A stretch of 64,000 nucleotides of DNA from Bathymodiolus brooksi. Lineage: Eukaryota; Mollusca; Bivalvia; Mytilida; Modiolidae. The stretch is taken from positions 45,181,414 through 45,245,413 of the forward strand of contig OY804585.1 of NCBI GenBank assembly GCA_963680875.1, written 5' to 3'. Each line of letters begins with the position of its first letter. Position 1 is the first letter of the stretch. Below, in pieces: positions 25,401-35,485 of the stretch. The notes under the pieces were generated by a model, which saw only the letters and a program-made list of their open reading frames with translations, was not told the origin of the DNA and ran no database searches. The translations under genes and the position numbers were made by a program.

Positions 25401-27531
25401 GGTTTTCTCCCTCAGCCGACTTTGGTTATTCTTATTAGGCCCTTTGGTTTTCTCCCTCAGCCGACTTTGGCTATTCTTATTAGGCCCTTTGGTTTTCTCC
25501 CTCAGCCGACTTTGGTTATACTTATTAGGCCCTTTGGTTTTCTCCCTCAGTCGACTTTGGCTATTCTTATTAGACCCTTTGGTTTTCTCCCTCAGCCGAC
25601 TTTGGTTATTCTTATTAGGCCCTTTGGTTTTCTCCCTCAGTCGACTTTGGTTATTCTTATTAGGCTCTTTGGTTTTCTCCCTCAGCCGACTTTGGTTATT
25701 CTTATTAGGCCCTTTGGTTTTCTCCCTCAGCGGACTTTGGTTATTCTTATTAGGCCCTTTGGTTTTCTCCCTCAGTCGACTTTGGCTATTCTTATTAGGC
25801 CCTTTGGTTTTCTCCCTCAGCGGACTTTGGTTATTCTTATTAGGCCCTTTGGTTTTCTCCCTCAGCGGACTTTGGTTATTCTTATTAGGCCCTTTGGTTT
25901 TCTCCCTCAGCCGACTTGTTATTCTTATTAGGCCCTTTGGTTTTCTCCCTCAGGCGACTTTGGCTATTCTTATTAGGCCCTTTGGTTTTCTCCCTCAGCC
26001 GACTTTGGTTATTCTTATTAGGCCCTTTGGTTTTCTCCCTCAGCCGACTTTGGTTATTCTTATTAGGCCCTTTGGTTTTCTCCCTCAGCAGACTTTGGCT
26101 ATTCTTATTAGGCCCTTTGGTTTTCTCCCTCAGCGGACTTTGGTTATTCTTATTAGGCCCTTTGGTTGTACTTATTAGGCCCTTTGGTTTTCTCCCTCAG
26201 TCGACTTTGGCTATTCTTATTAGGCCCTTTGGTTTTCTCCCTCAGCCGACTTTGGTTATTCTTATTAGGCCCTTTGGTTTTCTCCCTCAGCCGACTTGTT
26301 ATTCTTATTAGGCCCTTTGGTTTTCTCCCTCAGCCGACTTTGGTTATACTTATTAGGCCCTTTGGTTTTCTCCCTCAGTCGACTTTGGCTATTCTTATTA
26401 GACCCTTGGTTTTCTCCCTCAGCCGACTGGTTATTCTTATTAGGCCCTTTGGTTTTCTCCCTCAGCTGACTTTGGCTATTCTTATTAGGCCCTTTGGTTT
26501 TCTCCCTCAGCCGACTTGTTATTCTCATTAGGCCCTTTGGTTTTCTCCCTCAGTCGACTTTGGTTATTCTTATTAGGCCCTTTGGTTTTCTCCCTCAGCC
26601 GACTTGTTATTCTCATTAGGCCCTTTGGTTTTCTCCCTCAGTCGACTTTGGCTATTCTTATTAGGCCCTTTGGTTTTCTCCCTCAGCCGACTTGTTATTC
26701 TTATTAGGCCCTTTGGTTTTCTCCCTCAGCCGACTTTGGATATTCTTATTAGACCCTTGGTTTTCTCCCTCAGCCGACTGGTTATTCTTATTAGGCCCTT
26801 TGGTTTTCTCCCTCAGCTGACTTTGGCTATTCTTATTAGGCCCTTTGGTTTTCTCCCTCAGCCGACTTGTTATTCTCATTAGGCCCTTTGGTTTTCTCCC
26901 TCAGTCAACTTTGGTTATTCTTATTAGGCCCTTTGGTTTTCTCCCTCAGCCGACTTGTTATTCTTATTAGGCCCTTTGGTTTTCTCCCTCAGCCGACTTT
27001 GGCTATTCTTATTAGGCCCTTTGGTTTTCTCCCTCAGCCGACTTGTTATTCTTATTAGGCCCTTTGGTTTTCTCCCTCAGCCGACTTTGGCTATTCTTAT
27101 TAGGCCCTTTGGTTTTCTCCCTCAGCCGACTTTGGTTATACTTATTAGGCCCTTTGGTTTTCTCCCTCAGTCGACTTTGGTTATTCTTATTAGGCCCTTT
27201 GGTTTTCTCCCTCAGCCGACTTTGGTTATTCTTATTAGGCCCTTTGGTTTTCTCCCTCAGCGGACTTTGGTTATTCTTATTAGGCCCTTTGGTTTTCTCC
27301 CTCAGTCGACTTTGGCTATTCTTATTAGGCCCTTTGGTTTTCTCCCTCAGCGGACTTTGGTTATTCTTATTAGGCCCTTTGGTTTTCTCCCTCAGCGGAC
27401 TTTGGTTATTCTTATTAGGGCCTTTGGTTTTCTCCCTCAGCGGACTTTGGTTATTCTTATTAGGCCCTTTGGTTTTCTCCCTCAGTCGACTTTGGTTATT
27501 CTTATTAGGCCTTTTGGTTTTCTCCCTCCCA
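22440..27531. repeat. 45-bp satellite array (about 114 units)
   Basis: The unit is 45 bp: GACTTTGGTTATTCTTATTA, then GGCCCTTTGGTTTTCTCC and CTCAGCC. Shorter units lack bases in TTTGG (GACTTGTTATT) or in CCCTTTGG (GACCCTTGG). The array begins at about 22440 after CTCTCCTCCCTCGG and stops abruptly before AAAAACTTCTAAATTATT at 27531. The unit is 15 codons long, so repetitive frames stay open on both strands until a short unit shifts them. I regard these as artefacts. Each unit contains TTTTCTCCCTCAG, which looks like a 3' splice site on the plus strand. Confidence 0.96.
23137..26882. repeat. Higher-order copies inside the 45-bp satellite (offsets 1,418 and 1,710 bp)
   Basis: The same ordered series of variant units occurs at 23137-23400, 24555-24818 and 26265-26528, giving offsets of 1,418 and 1,710 bp. 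A second marker block at 24894-25172 recurs at 26604-26882, again 1,710 bp apart. This shows block duplication within the array after the units had diverged. Confidence 0.85.
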
Positions 27532-28722
27532 AAAACTTCTAAATTATTTTGCTTTCCAATCTTTTAACTTTGAGAATTTGTAGAAGTTTAGAAATCAGGA
27601 AAGTGCCAAGTTTATAAAACATTTTCTTACTCTGTTGTACCTCTTGCTGTTTCTGAGATACAAATCAGATTTTAGGGTACATTTTTTAAGGTCCCTCTGC
27701 TCATGCAATAGTGTTTAATATCTTGTATGGCACAGATTTGTGAAGGTTATGAACATTACTGAAAGGCATTTTCCCAAGGAATTCATTTATAAAAAAAAAA
27801 AAACAGAAAAAAAACCAGATGAACAATAAATTATTTATTTCCATTCGTATGCAACCACCCTATTTGGTCCCTTTGTGCCTTTTTTTCTATAGTGGATTTC
27901 CCAATCAGAAAAATATTTTGTAGAACACGATTTAATGGACATTTGTAACAAGTTTGGTGTCAATTGGTTTCAGAGAAGAAGATTATAATGTAATAAAAGT
28001 TTACAGACGATGATGCATATGATGACCTACCCGACACCAATCGATAGCAATAGCACACTTGAGAATGGGGGAGGGGTTCCAACCCCTAAAAAACCCTTCT
28101 GGGACAATTCCCCCTATGAGCTTTTGACGGATTCAGAAATTCCTGGTTGAAATGATAGGCAATCATTTAGGTGTAACCGGAGCGAGCGGGTCATGATCAG
28201 TCAGCGGGTCCCCCTTTTCAGGACCATAGATCCGCTACTCGAAGTGTGGCACCGTTATGATGGGTTTTATTTTTTCATATAAAACCATCACTGAATTCCA
28301 TGTTTTAAAATGCAGTCTCCGGAATTTATGTAAGAAGTTTGAAGATACAAAGTTCCTGCTCCACTAGTGGCATCCGTCGTGTTAATCTAATTACAAACCC
28401 GGTGATAAGTCTAGAGTGTGAAGTGTGAGAGATTCCCTCATTGTTGAAGACCTTCCAGAAGCAGTTGATGAACAACAATAAAAACGATGTTCCTTGATAT
28501 GTTGATTGTTCCCTATACATTGTTCGATGTTGTCCCTAGCACATTTATCTCATATCCGTTACCTTTGTTTACCAAAGAATACGTTTTCAAAAATATTGGT
28601 TAGCAACTTACACGTGAATCTGACTTTATTTGCCCCCTCAAAATCTGTTAGAATGGTACTTCTCACAATGTGTGCAGCATCGATCATATTTCAAAGGTTA
28701 AACATTTTTTGATAATTATATA
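27532..28722. other. Intergenic stretch, no gene recognised
   Basis: It contains a poly-A/AC-rich patch near 27791-27815. 28320-28505 has a minus-strand open frame, but I see no coding support or family match. No transposon ends were found. Confidence 0.45.
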
Positions 28723-29045
28723 CAGTGCCGGATTTAGATAAAGAGAGGCCCTAGGCTATTTCACTTGTGAGGCCCCTCCTAATTCCCCACCTTCACGAGT
28801 GGAGGCAGGAAATGTGTTTAATCAATTTCAATAACGGCGAAGATGATGTAGGGTGTTTAAAATTCTGCAATATTCTGAAATGGAGTGCAACTGTGCAAGG
28901 AAAATTACTGAAGGGTTGTTTTGAAAGTACAGTACGTTATGACAGCATAAGTGTGAAAGTCCAATAACAGTGTTAAAAATATCATACACCTTGGCCGGAG
29001 GCCCTAGGCTTCAGCCTATCGAGCCTATAGGGAAATCCGGCACTG
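28723..29045. mobile_element. hAT-type MITE with perfect 8-bp target duplication
   Basis: The ends are CAGTGCCGGATTT on the left and AAATCCGGCACTG on the right, a perfect 13-bp terminal inverted repeat. The 8-bp duplication ATTATATA flanks both sides (28715-28722 and 29046-29053). CAG...CTG termini and an 8-bp duplication are diagnostic of the hAT superfamily. At 323 bp it is non-autonomous. GGCCCTAGGCT occurs just inside both ends in opposite senses. Confidence 0.93.
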
Positions 29046-29534
29046 ATTATATAAGTCAACAGTTACCAAACTCCAATATTGTGATTCGGAAGATTTGAAA
29101 CGATATATCAATTATAGTTTTCCGTTTTCTAATCAAATTTGAAAATATATCTAAATAATACTTCAAAATTTAAAATGGAACGATTGTCAATTGTGGAAAA
29201 TGACGTTAATACTGAGAGAAAGTAACGTTTGGCTGGTCAGTTACTATTAATACACCACGGTTTTAAATATCAGAAAAATAGAGTAAAATGAGAAACTATC
29301 CATTGGCATTGCTGGCGAGTGGAATGTTGTGTATCGCTTAAAACAAACTTGTTCGACTTCGATTACCAAAATGCGCGTATAAATGTCCAAAATAATCTCA
29401 TCATACGCACGCTAAAGACGATGACATGATCGCGAAATCCGACATATAAAAATGTTTTGAATGAAACAGTCAGATAACATTCAAGCATTCCCACCAAACG
29501 GGTTTATGACACCTTTGTGAGAAATCTTTTATAA

Positions 29535-31767
29535 CACGGTGTACAGCATGTGGACAAAAGTGATTCCGTTTCCGCCATCTTCCCTATATATTTCATATAA
29601 AACCATTTATTTTCATAACATTCTCATGAAGTCATTCCTTATTGGATTTTCATGAAATTTTTAGCATTAAATGCAGAAATAAATATAGTTTCTTTTTCGT
29701 ATAATTTGCAAATAATTTTATTTCTACTTTCTCTCAAGCATTGATTTAAAAACAAAGTTTATTTTTTTCACCAAATCTTACTATATAATCATATAAATTG
29801 TGACGTCAAGAATTCAAATTTGTGTTTAAATCATAAATGCTTGCAAATAAAGTTCGAAAAAATTACATGAAGATATTAAGATAAACTCTAATTAATTCTG
29901 TTTTTAAAGGTGAAAATTTCATGAAAATCGGCTATGGAATGACTTCATGAGAATGTTATGAAAATAAGTGGTTTCATATGAAATATATATATATGGCGGA
30001 AACGGAATCACTTTTGTCCACATGCTGTATATCCATAACGGAACATTCGCGATGAACATCGACGTTACGCGATTCTTAGGGAACAAGTAACGGATCCTTG
30101 GTAGATTTTTGAGGTAAGTTGAAAAACCGGTCTCTTTATTTTTACGATTTAATACGATCAAAGATGTCTAGGAACTGTATATTTTTTTAAGTGTCTCGGA
30201 ACTCAGCTATTATTACATTTGCCATTTCTACAAGATTTATCGCATCTGTTCATACGCAGAAGCGGCATTTATAAATAACGATTGCAGTTTTCACCGCATC
30301 AACATATTGAAAAGACATTTTCATCACATAGTTTGTCTTATATCATCAATTTAACAGTATTCTGTTATTTGGTTATTAGCTAGAGTATATCTTGGATGTT
30401 CATTTCAATGTCATGACAAATATGAAACCCAATCAATGTATAATAAAATCAATAATGATGAAAAAATGTCATCTCTGCAAAGCAACGGATCTTTATGATT
30501 GTGGAACTGCAACCTTCGGGATTGCCAAAGGAAATATTCAAAGCGTTCTTATACATTGGTAATTAGGGACCCCGGGGGGAGGAGGGGTAAAAACCATACT
30601 TTTTACGGGGATGTACCACTGAAGGATTGATTGATTGATTGAATGGGGTTTAACGCCACTTTCAGTAGTATTTCAGCTATATCGTGGCGGTCTGATTGAT
30701 TGAAAACTGGCCCAAATTAATATATCCTAAACAGGTATATTATACACTATATTTGGCCATTTTTTTACTAGAAAGGAGAACAAAATTGCCCCCAAATTTA
30801 TATAATTGTTTCATAAACTTACAAAACTTGTTACCCTTTCATATATTTGCACACCCCAGTATATTGTAAAAAATAGGAAGTTGCCCACCCTTGTTTATCT
30901 AGACATATAAACAAACCTTTTAGTTTTAGCAACGTGTCATGATGCTATTGGCTAAGAAGCATGTTATTACGTCACAATGTAATTATTCCAAAATTAAATA
31001 GATATAAAAAGAGATGAGACAGCAACCCTATAACAAACAAAATCCAAAACATATGCAAAAGAGGTCACCAAACAGTCTTCAACAATGAACACAAACCCAC
31101 ACTGCAAGACGAAAACAAACAATTTGTATATTATTTCAATATTCATATTTTAGATGGAGTCACACATGTTAGATCTACTTGGGCTTTCGTTTTGTTCTAC
31201 TTTTCCTGAAACAAAATAAAGAATAATAAAACAATTATTGTCGTGAAGGGTCCGTTGCCTCCAAGTCGCGAAGGTCGCGGTGCCACATTTTAACACGTTT
31301 TCTATAAATCGTAAAGGTGCCGTTACGAACCTTTTCTATTAAAAATCGAATTTAATGGGCTTTAATGGATTATTAACTGAAGACTGGGTTCGGAATTGGT
31401 GCATTTAGGTTTCTTCTTTTAATAATTGTTAAAATTTGAGAGCTAGAAGGTGGAAAAAAGCAAATATTCATAAAAGATGTCCGAAATTTCACTTTGCATT
31501 GACAGTCATCTCTTTGGAAAGCGTGCGAAATGCATTTTCAGCAGACGTATGTGAATGGTTTTTGGCTTTGGATTGAATCATACATCAGAGAGTTCCGTGA
31601 GAGCAAAATATACGATATATTTACCTTCCTTCCTTGCAGCTATCCATTATTATGTGGCTTTCTCACTTGTTGACATCCTTTTCATCACAAAGGAACCGTT
31701 ACTTATTCCCAAAATATCGCGTAACGCATATTTGAGCTGAAAGGTTCCGTTATGGATATACACCGTG
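29535..31767. mobile_element. Transib-like non-autonomous DNA transposon (5-bp TSD TATAA)
   Basis: The ends read CACGGTGTA on the left and TACACCGTG on the right, flanked by TATAA at 29530-29534 and 31768-31772. Removing the nested MITE at 29544-30027 joins the left end to TATCCATAACGGAAC. It then matches the reverse complement of the right end imperfectly over about 100 bp (CGTTACGCGAT, AAGTAACGG and similar blocks at 30030-30115 versus 31668-31759). A 5-bp duplication and a CACNNTG start are features of Transib and RAG-like elements. No transposase was recognised, so the superfamily call is inference. A degraded SINE fragment lies inside near 30640-30700. Confidence 0.6.
29544..30027. mobile_element. 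TA-flanked MITE with 118-bp inverted arms, nested in the Transib-like element
   Basis: The arms at 29544-29660 and 29912-30027 are near-perfect inverted repeats starting CAGCATGTGGACAAAAGTGA. TA flanks each end (29542-29543 and 30028-30029). The central 250 bp is AT-rich and non-coding. The insertion splits the left terminal repeat of the surrounding element, so it is the younger of the two. A TA duplication suggests mobilisation by a Tc1/mariner-type transposase. Confidence 0.85.
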
Positions 31768-31772
31768 TATAA

Positions 31773-32792
31773 GCAAATCAGAGTATTCCCGAGTTTTGCA
31801 ACACGAGAAGCGTAATGACCCGCGCAAGGAATTAACATGTATCTAACGGGTCACATTTCATTGATGATGTTTTGATTGAGGGAACATGATGCAGGGTAAT
31901 ATATGTAGCACTGTTTGAGCTTCCTCACAATACCTCTTTATTTATTCCATCTATACAGTGGTGGATCGAAATGTGCTTTTTGTACTTAATCCGTATAATA
32001 TGCGACTCTGCGTGTAAATAATTTTGATGTAAAGACCCCAAGACTATGGTAGCTCATCTACAAACGATCTTTATTTCCTTGTTCTATTATCCGATCAAAA
32101 TACGTTATAAAGGATGCTAGTGTGAAATAGAAATTATATGGGATAATACCATTAATTTTAAATTAATTATCTGCATGAAGACAGCATAATCCTCATAGAT
32201 ATTAAGTAAAAATAGACATCCAAGTATTCCTTCATGGTCTCCAACAAAGTTACAATCCATAAAAAGCAACGAGACCTGATATAAAATTGAGTTCTCTAAT
32301 CCAAGGACACTGCACAATGTCAATTTATCAACTTGTTATGTTCTAAAGTTAACTTAAAATTATAACGAGATGTGGATATACCAACGGGGTGTATTTGCTT
32401 GATAGTCTCCTGTATTGGTCCAGAAGATGTCCATTAAGTCATGATACAATAAAACAGTAAAGAGATCTTCAGAAATAATCCAGGATACCCATACAAAAAA
32501 AAAAAAACGATTGGCCCTGGCTAAAACGCAGATAACATTCTACCACACTCGAGGCGAACACGGTAACTATAACACCGCCAATGCGGTTGGGGGGAAAATT
32601 GAGATAAAAACGATAGATGATTTACTAATTGCCACCGGTGAAAGCGGTGATGATCATGACGATACCGTTATTATCGGTCCAGTGACACGAACATTGTTGT
32701 AAGTAACATGGATGCATGTTGTTTTAGTGCGTAACACTGACGTTATCGAATTTAAGATGTCGAACCAACTTTGAATCCCCCTCCCAAGTATC
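31773..32792. other. Intergenic stretch with one possible exon remnant
   Basis: It is mostly AT-rich. 32511-32702 stands out with higher GC and an open frame of about 63 codons (see the separate entry). Nothing else was recognised. Confidence 0.4.
32511..32702 (+). pseudogene. Short coding-like segment, unidentified
   Basis: An open frame of about 63 codons has balanced composition (HTRGEHGNYNTANAVGG, then KIEIKTIDDLLIATGESGDD and TVIIGPVTRTLL). It has distinctly higher GC than its surroundings and is preceded by a 13-base A run. There is no good ATG; the frame opens with TTG. A GTAAGT donor-like site overlaps the stop at 32700. It lies just outside a 5-bp-TSD transposon. It may be an exon of an old mobile element or a gene fragment. 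I do not recognise the protein. Confidence 0.3.
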
Positions 32793-32797
32793 TCGAT

Positions 32798-34340
32798 CAG
32801 TGGCGGATTTAGAGGAGGCGCCCCCCCTAAAATTCGCAAAGCATATATTATACAACGTTAATTAAGCAGTTCAATAAATAACTTTTTCATGAATGGTTAA
32901 CTCGTGACCTGTAGTAAAATATTCTTACACATTGTAAATACACGTTGGATCATGATCCATGTGTTCGCTGATTCATATATGTATTCGCCGTCAGTAGTTC
33001 AAAGATTATTCCATTCTGATTGGTTCCGAGGTACCAGACATCAACTATTTTCTCACGCTAATTAAACATTATTTCTGCAGTCAATTTTACAACTACATGT
33101 ACACGTGCTATTTAGAAATTATAAAATGGACGAAAATTTTAGGCCAAGAAAACAAGCAAGATTGGATACATTTCTTATTCCTCGACGAGACGAGAAAAGT
33201 CAAAGGTAAACTAAAAAGTAAATTCAATCAATACTTCGAATAATGAATTTAACAATTGATCTCATTTATAAAACATACAACGAAAACCTATAACGAAAGA
33301 ATCAGATGATGAAACTGAAACAGTGTGTAGAAACTTGAGTGTCCCAAGAAAATGGTCACTTCTCTTTAAATAATGGTTCAAATAGTTTTTGAATTCGAAA
33401 TTCTGCAATTTCATATGAAAAAAAAATATAAGTTTGATTTGTATACAAATACCCGAAAATGTTGCCTTTTACTTTTCAAGTAAAGATCAGTAAAAATACG
33501 CGTTGGTATATTGTACATTAAAATACAAAAGTAACAAATTAATAAAAAAAAAAAATTAGCGGCAATTTATTTGTAACAATCTCTGCATCTGCCCGAGGTA
33601 TCTGCACAAGAAAGTGTGAACAAATCCTTTGTCCGGGTACGTTTATATTATGTATATCTATCAATGGATGTCTGTACAATTTTTTTACACATTTTTAACA
33701 AAAAATTCTGACTACAATTTATTTGTAATAAATTAATATCTAAAACTGCACATGAAAGTGTGAAAATAATCTCGACAAAATGGTTTATGCATATCTCGCA
33801 CCTGATTTCCGTAAACATATTTCTCGAGAACTTTGATACATTTTTGTTGTTTGATCTTTTAGTGTAATGAGGTTTTTATGCCCGTTGCTCAAACACTTGA
33901 TGTCCGTCCGTCCGTCCGTCCGTCTGTAAGATTTCTGCAATCCGCAACTCCCCTGACTGTAACCACGCAATTGATTGACTTAAACTATATAATGTACTTG
34001 AAATACATTGTAGTTGTGCACAATGGTTTTTAGATTTTTCATTGAAGACCGGGTGGAGGGGGTAGAAGGATGATTCTGCAACCCGCAACTCCTAAATAAC
34101 CACTCGATGGATTGAAGTGAAACTTAAACTACAAATTTGACATACAATGTAGTTTGCTCACCACGGTTTTATTTTTAGAATTGGAGGTTAGGGGTAGGAG
34201 GGAGATTCTGTAATCTGCTTTATTGGCGTAAAATCGTGAATTTTCACACGAAATACCTCAAAAATTTTCGCGCCTCCCTCCGCTCGGCGCAATTTTTTTA
34301 ACTACGCCCCCCCTAACTTGAAATCCTGGATCCGCCCCTG
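32798..34340. mobile_element. hAT-like element with 5-bp TSD TCGAT and a residual transposase-like exon
   Basis: The ends are CAGTGGCGGATTTAGAGG on the left and CTGGATCCGCCCCTG on the right, flanked by TCGAT at 32793-32797 and 34341-34345. The 1.54-kb element has a short frame at 33126-33205 beginning MDENFRPRKQARLDTFLIPR and ending in a GTAAAC donor, followed by non-coding sequence. It also contains (TCCG)n at 33904-33923 and two diverged repeats of roughly 170 bp with 'TGCAACCCGCAACTCC' (33925-34220). The terminal CAG..CTG suggests hAT. The 5-bp duplication would fit the lineage Repbase calls hAT5. Confidence 0.75.
33126..33205 (+). pseudogene. First-exon remnant of a hAT/ZMYM-type transposase
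   Basis: An ATG opens a basic peptide of 26 codons, MDENFRPRKQARLDTFLIPR followed by RDEKSQ, ending at a GTAAAC donor. Short basic N-termini with a 'xxLDxFLxxR' core preceding an intron are common in ZMYM1/TTF-type hAT transposases. No downstream catalytic exon is present before the element ends at 34340, so it is a decayed or internally deleted copy. Confidence 0.45.
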
Positions 34341-34478
34341 TCGATATCGTGTATTAAAAGTACATTTTGCGGTGAGCTCGATTTTTTTATTATTATTTTA
34401 TGTGCTTCATATCAAACATTTTTTATAATTGCGGATATATTTATGCTTAAATCACTATTTGACAAAAATAGTACATAC

Positions 34479-35212
34479 CAGGGGCGGATCCAGGATTTGT
34501 GGTTAGGGGGGTGGGGGTGGGGGCGTGAGTAGGCGAGGGGTCTGGGGACCGCTTAAGGTCCCCAGCTGGTCCAGGGCAGAACCCTGGTAGGGGGCCCAGG
34601 GGGACAAGTCCCCCTGGGGCTCTAGGGATTTTAGGAATTACAGACATTTATTTGAACGACAATTTTGAACCAACCACACCATTTTTATCAGACCAAAAAA
34701 ACTTGATTTTGAGTCTTAATTTTGTCGGATAATTGTTAACAGTATATTTTTGTCAGATTATAAGAACCTAAAGTAAAACTTTTTGTGAACAACCGGCGTG
34801 ATCCCTCATGACTGATCGATCACGATATTTTAACCCTTCAAAGAATTATTGGTTTAGTTTTAACGCATTCCTCATTTCACTAATTGCCATTGGTCTGTAC
34901 TTTCGGGTGGTTCTAGTTAATACTGCCCGTCCTGATGGAGCTTTTCTTTTCGTCGTTTGATTCATTCATTGAACACATATGTGATTCGACCGTTCTTGTT
35001 TATAGACAAACAAAAGCGGAAGTTGTCGGCTAATCCATATATGAATCAACGAACACACCCAACGTGTATTTACAATGTGTAGGAATATTTTACTACAGGT
35101 CACGAGTTAACCATTCATGAAAAAGTTGTTTGTTGAACTGCTTAATTAACGTTGTATAACATATGCTTTGCGAATTTTAGGGGGGCGCACGCCCCCTCTA
35201 AATCCGCCTCTG
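34479..35212. mobile_element. Second hAT-like element with 5-bp TSD CATAC, inverted relative of its neighbour
   Basis: The left end is CAGGGGCGGATCCAGGATTT and the right end is CTAAATCCGCCTCTG, flanked by CATAC at 34474-34478 and 35213-35217. Its right 230 bp is the reverse complement of the left part of the 32798-34340 element (shared GAATTTTAGGGGGGCG, GTCACGAGTTAACCATTCAT and ATTTACAATGTGTA). Its left end resembles the right end of that element over about 33 bp. It is non-coding. Confidence 0.75.
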
Positions 35213-35485
35213 CATACGGTCATGTACGAGTGTGTTAAGAAAAGACTGGAGATACCAGAACCAGAACTTGGCAGAAGCCGTAAATTGAAGGACAGACAAT
35301 ACAATGCATGGTCAGAAGAAAAAAGACACAATGATCTACAAAACATTACACAGAAAACTAAAGATCGAGCAACACGAACCCCACTAAAAACAATGATTGA
35401 ACTCAGGTCCTCCGGGAGGGTGGGTTCCTGTTCCACATCTGCCACCCATCGGGATACTTCTTGCTGCAAACGCGATAAGTCATGA
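35213..35485 (+). pseudogene. Coding-like segment, unidentified
   Basis: An open frame reads HTVMYECVKKRLEIPEPELG then RSRKLKDRQYNAWSEEK and continues lysine-rich to a TGA at 35485. Composition is protein-like (charged, few AT-driven residues). It begins at the edge of the 34479-35212 transposon, so the insertion may have interrupted an older exon. No domain or family is recognised. Confidence 0.3.

Noticed and set aside
22455..27567. Hydrophobic 15-residue repeat frames on the plus strand and lysine-rich repeats on the minus strand
   Set aside because: These are frames through a 45-bp satellite. They break at the short units, overlap each other in several frames and have no independent coding evidence.
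28326..28520. 64-codon minus-strand frame
   Set aside because: It is AT-driven composition with no splice sites or neighbouring exons and no recognisable family; it may belong to an uncharacterised repeat.
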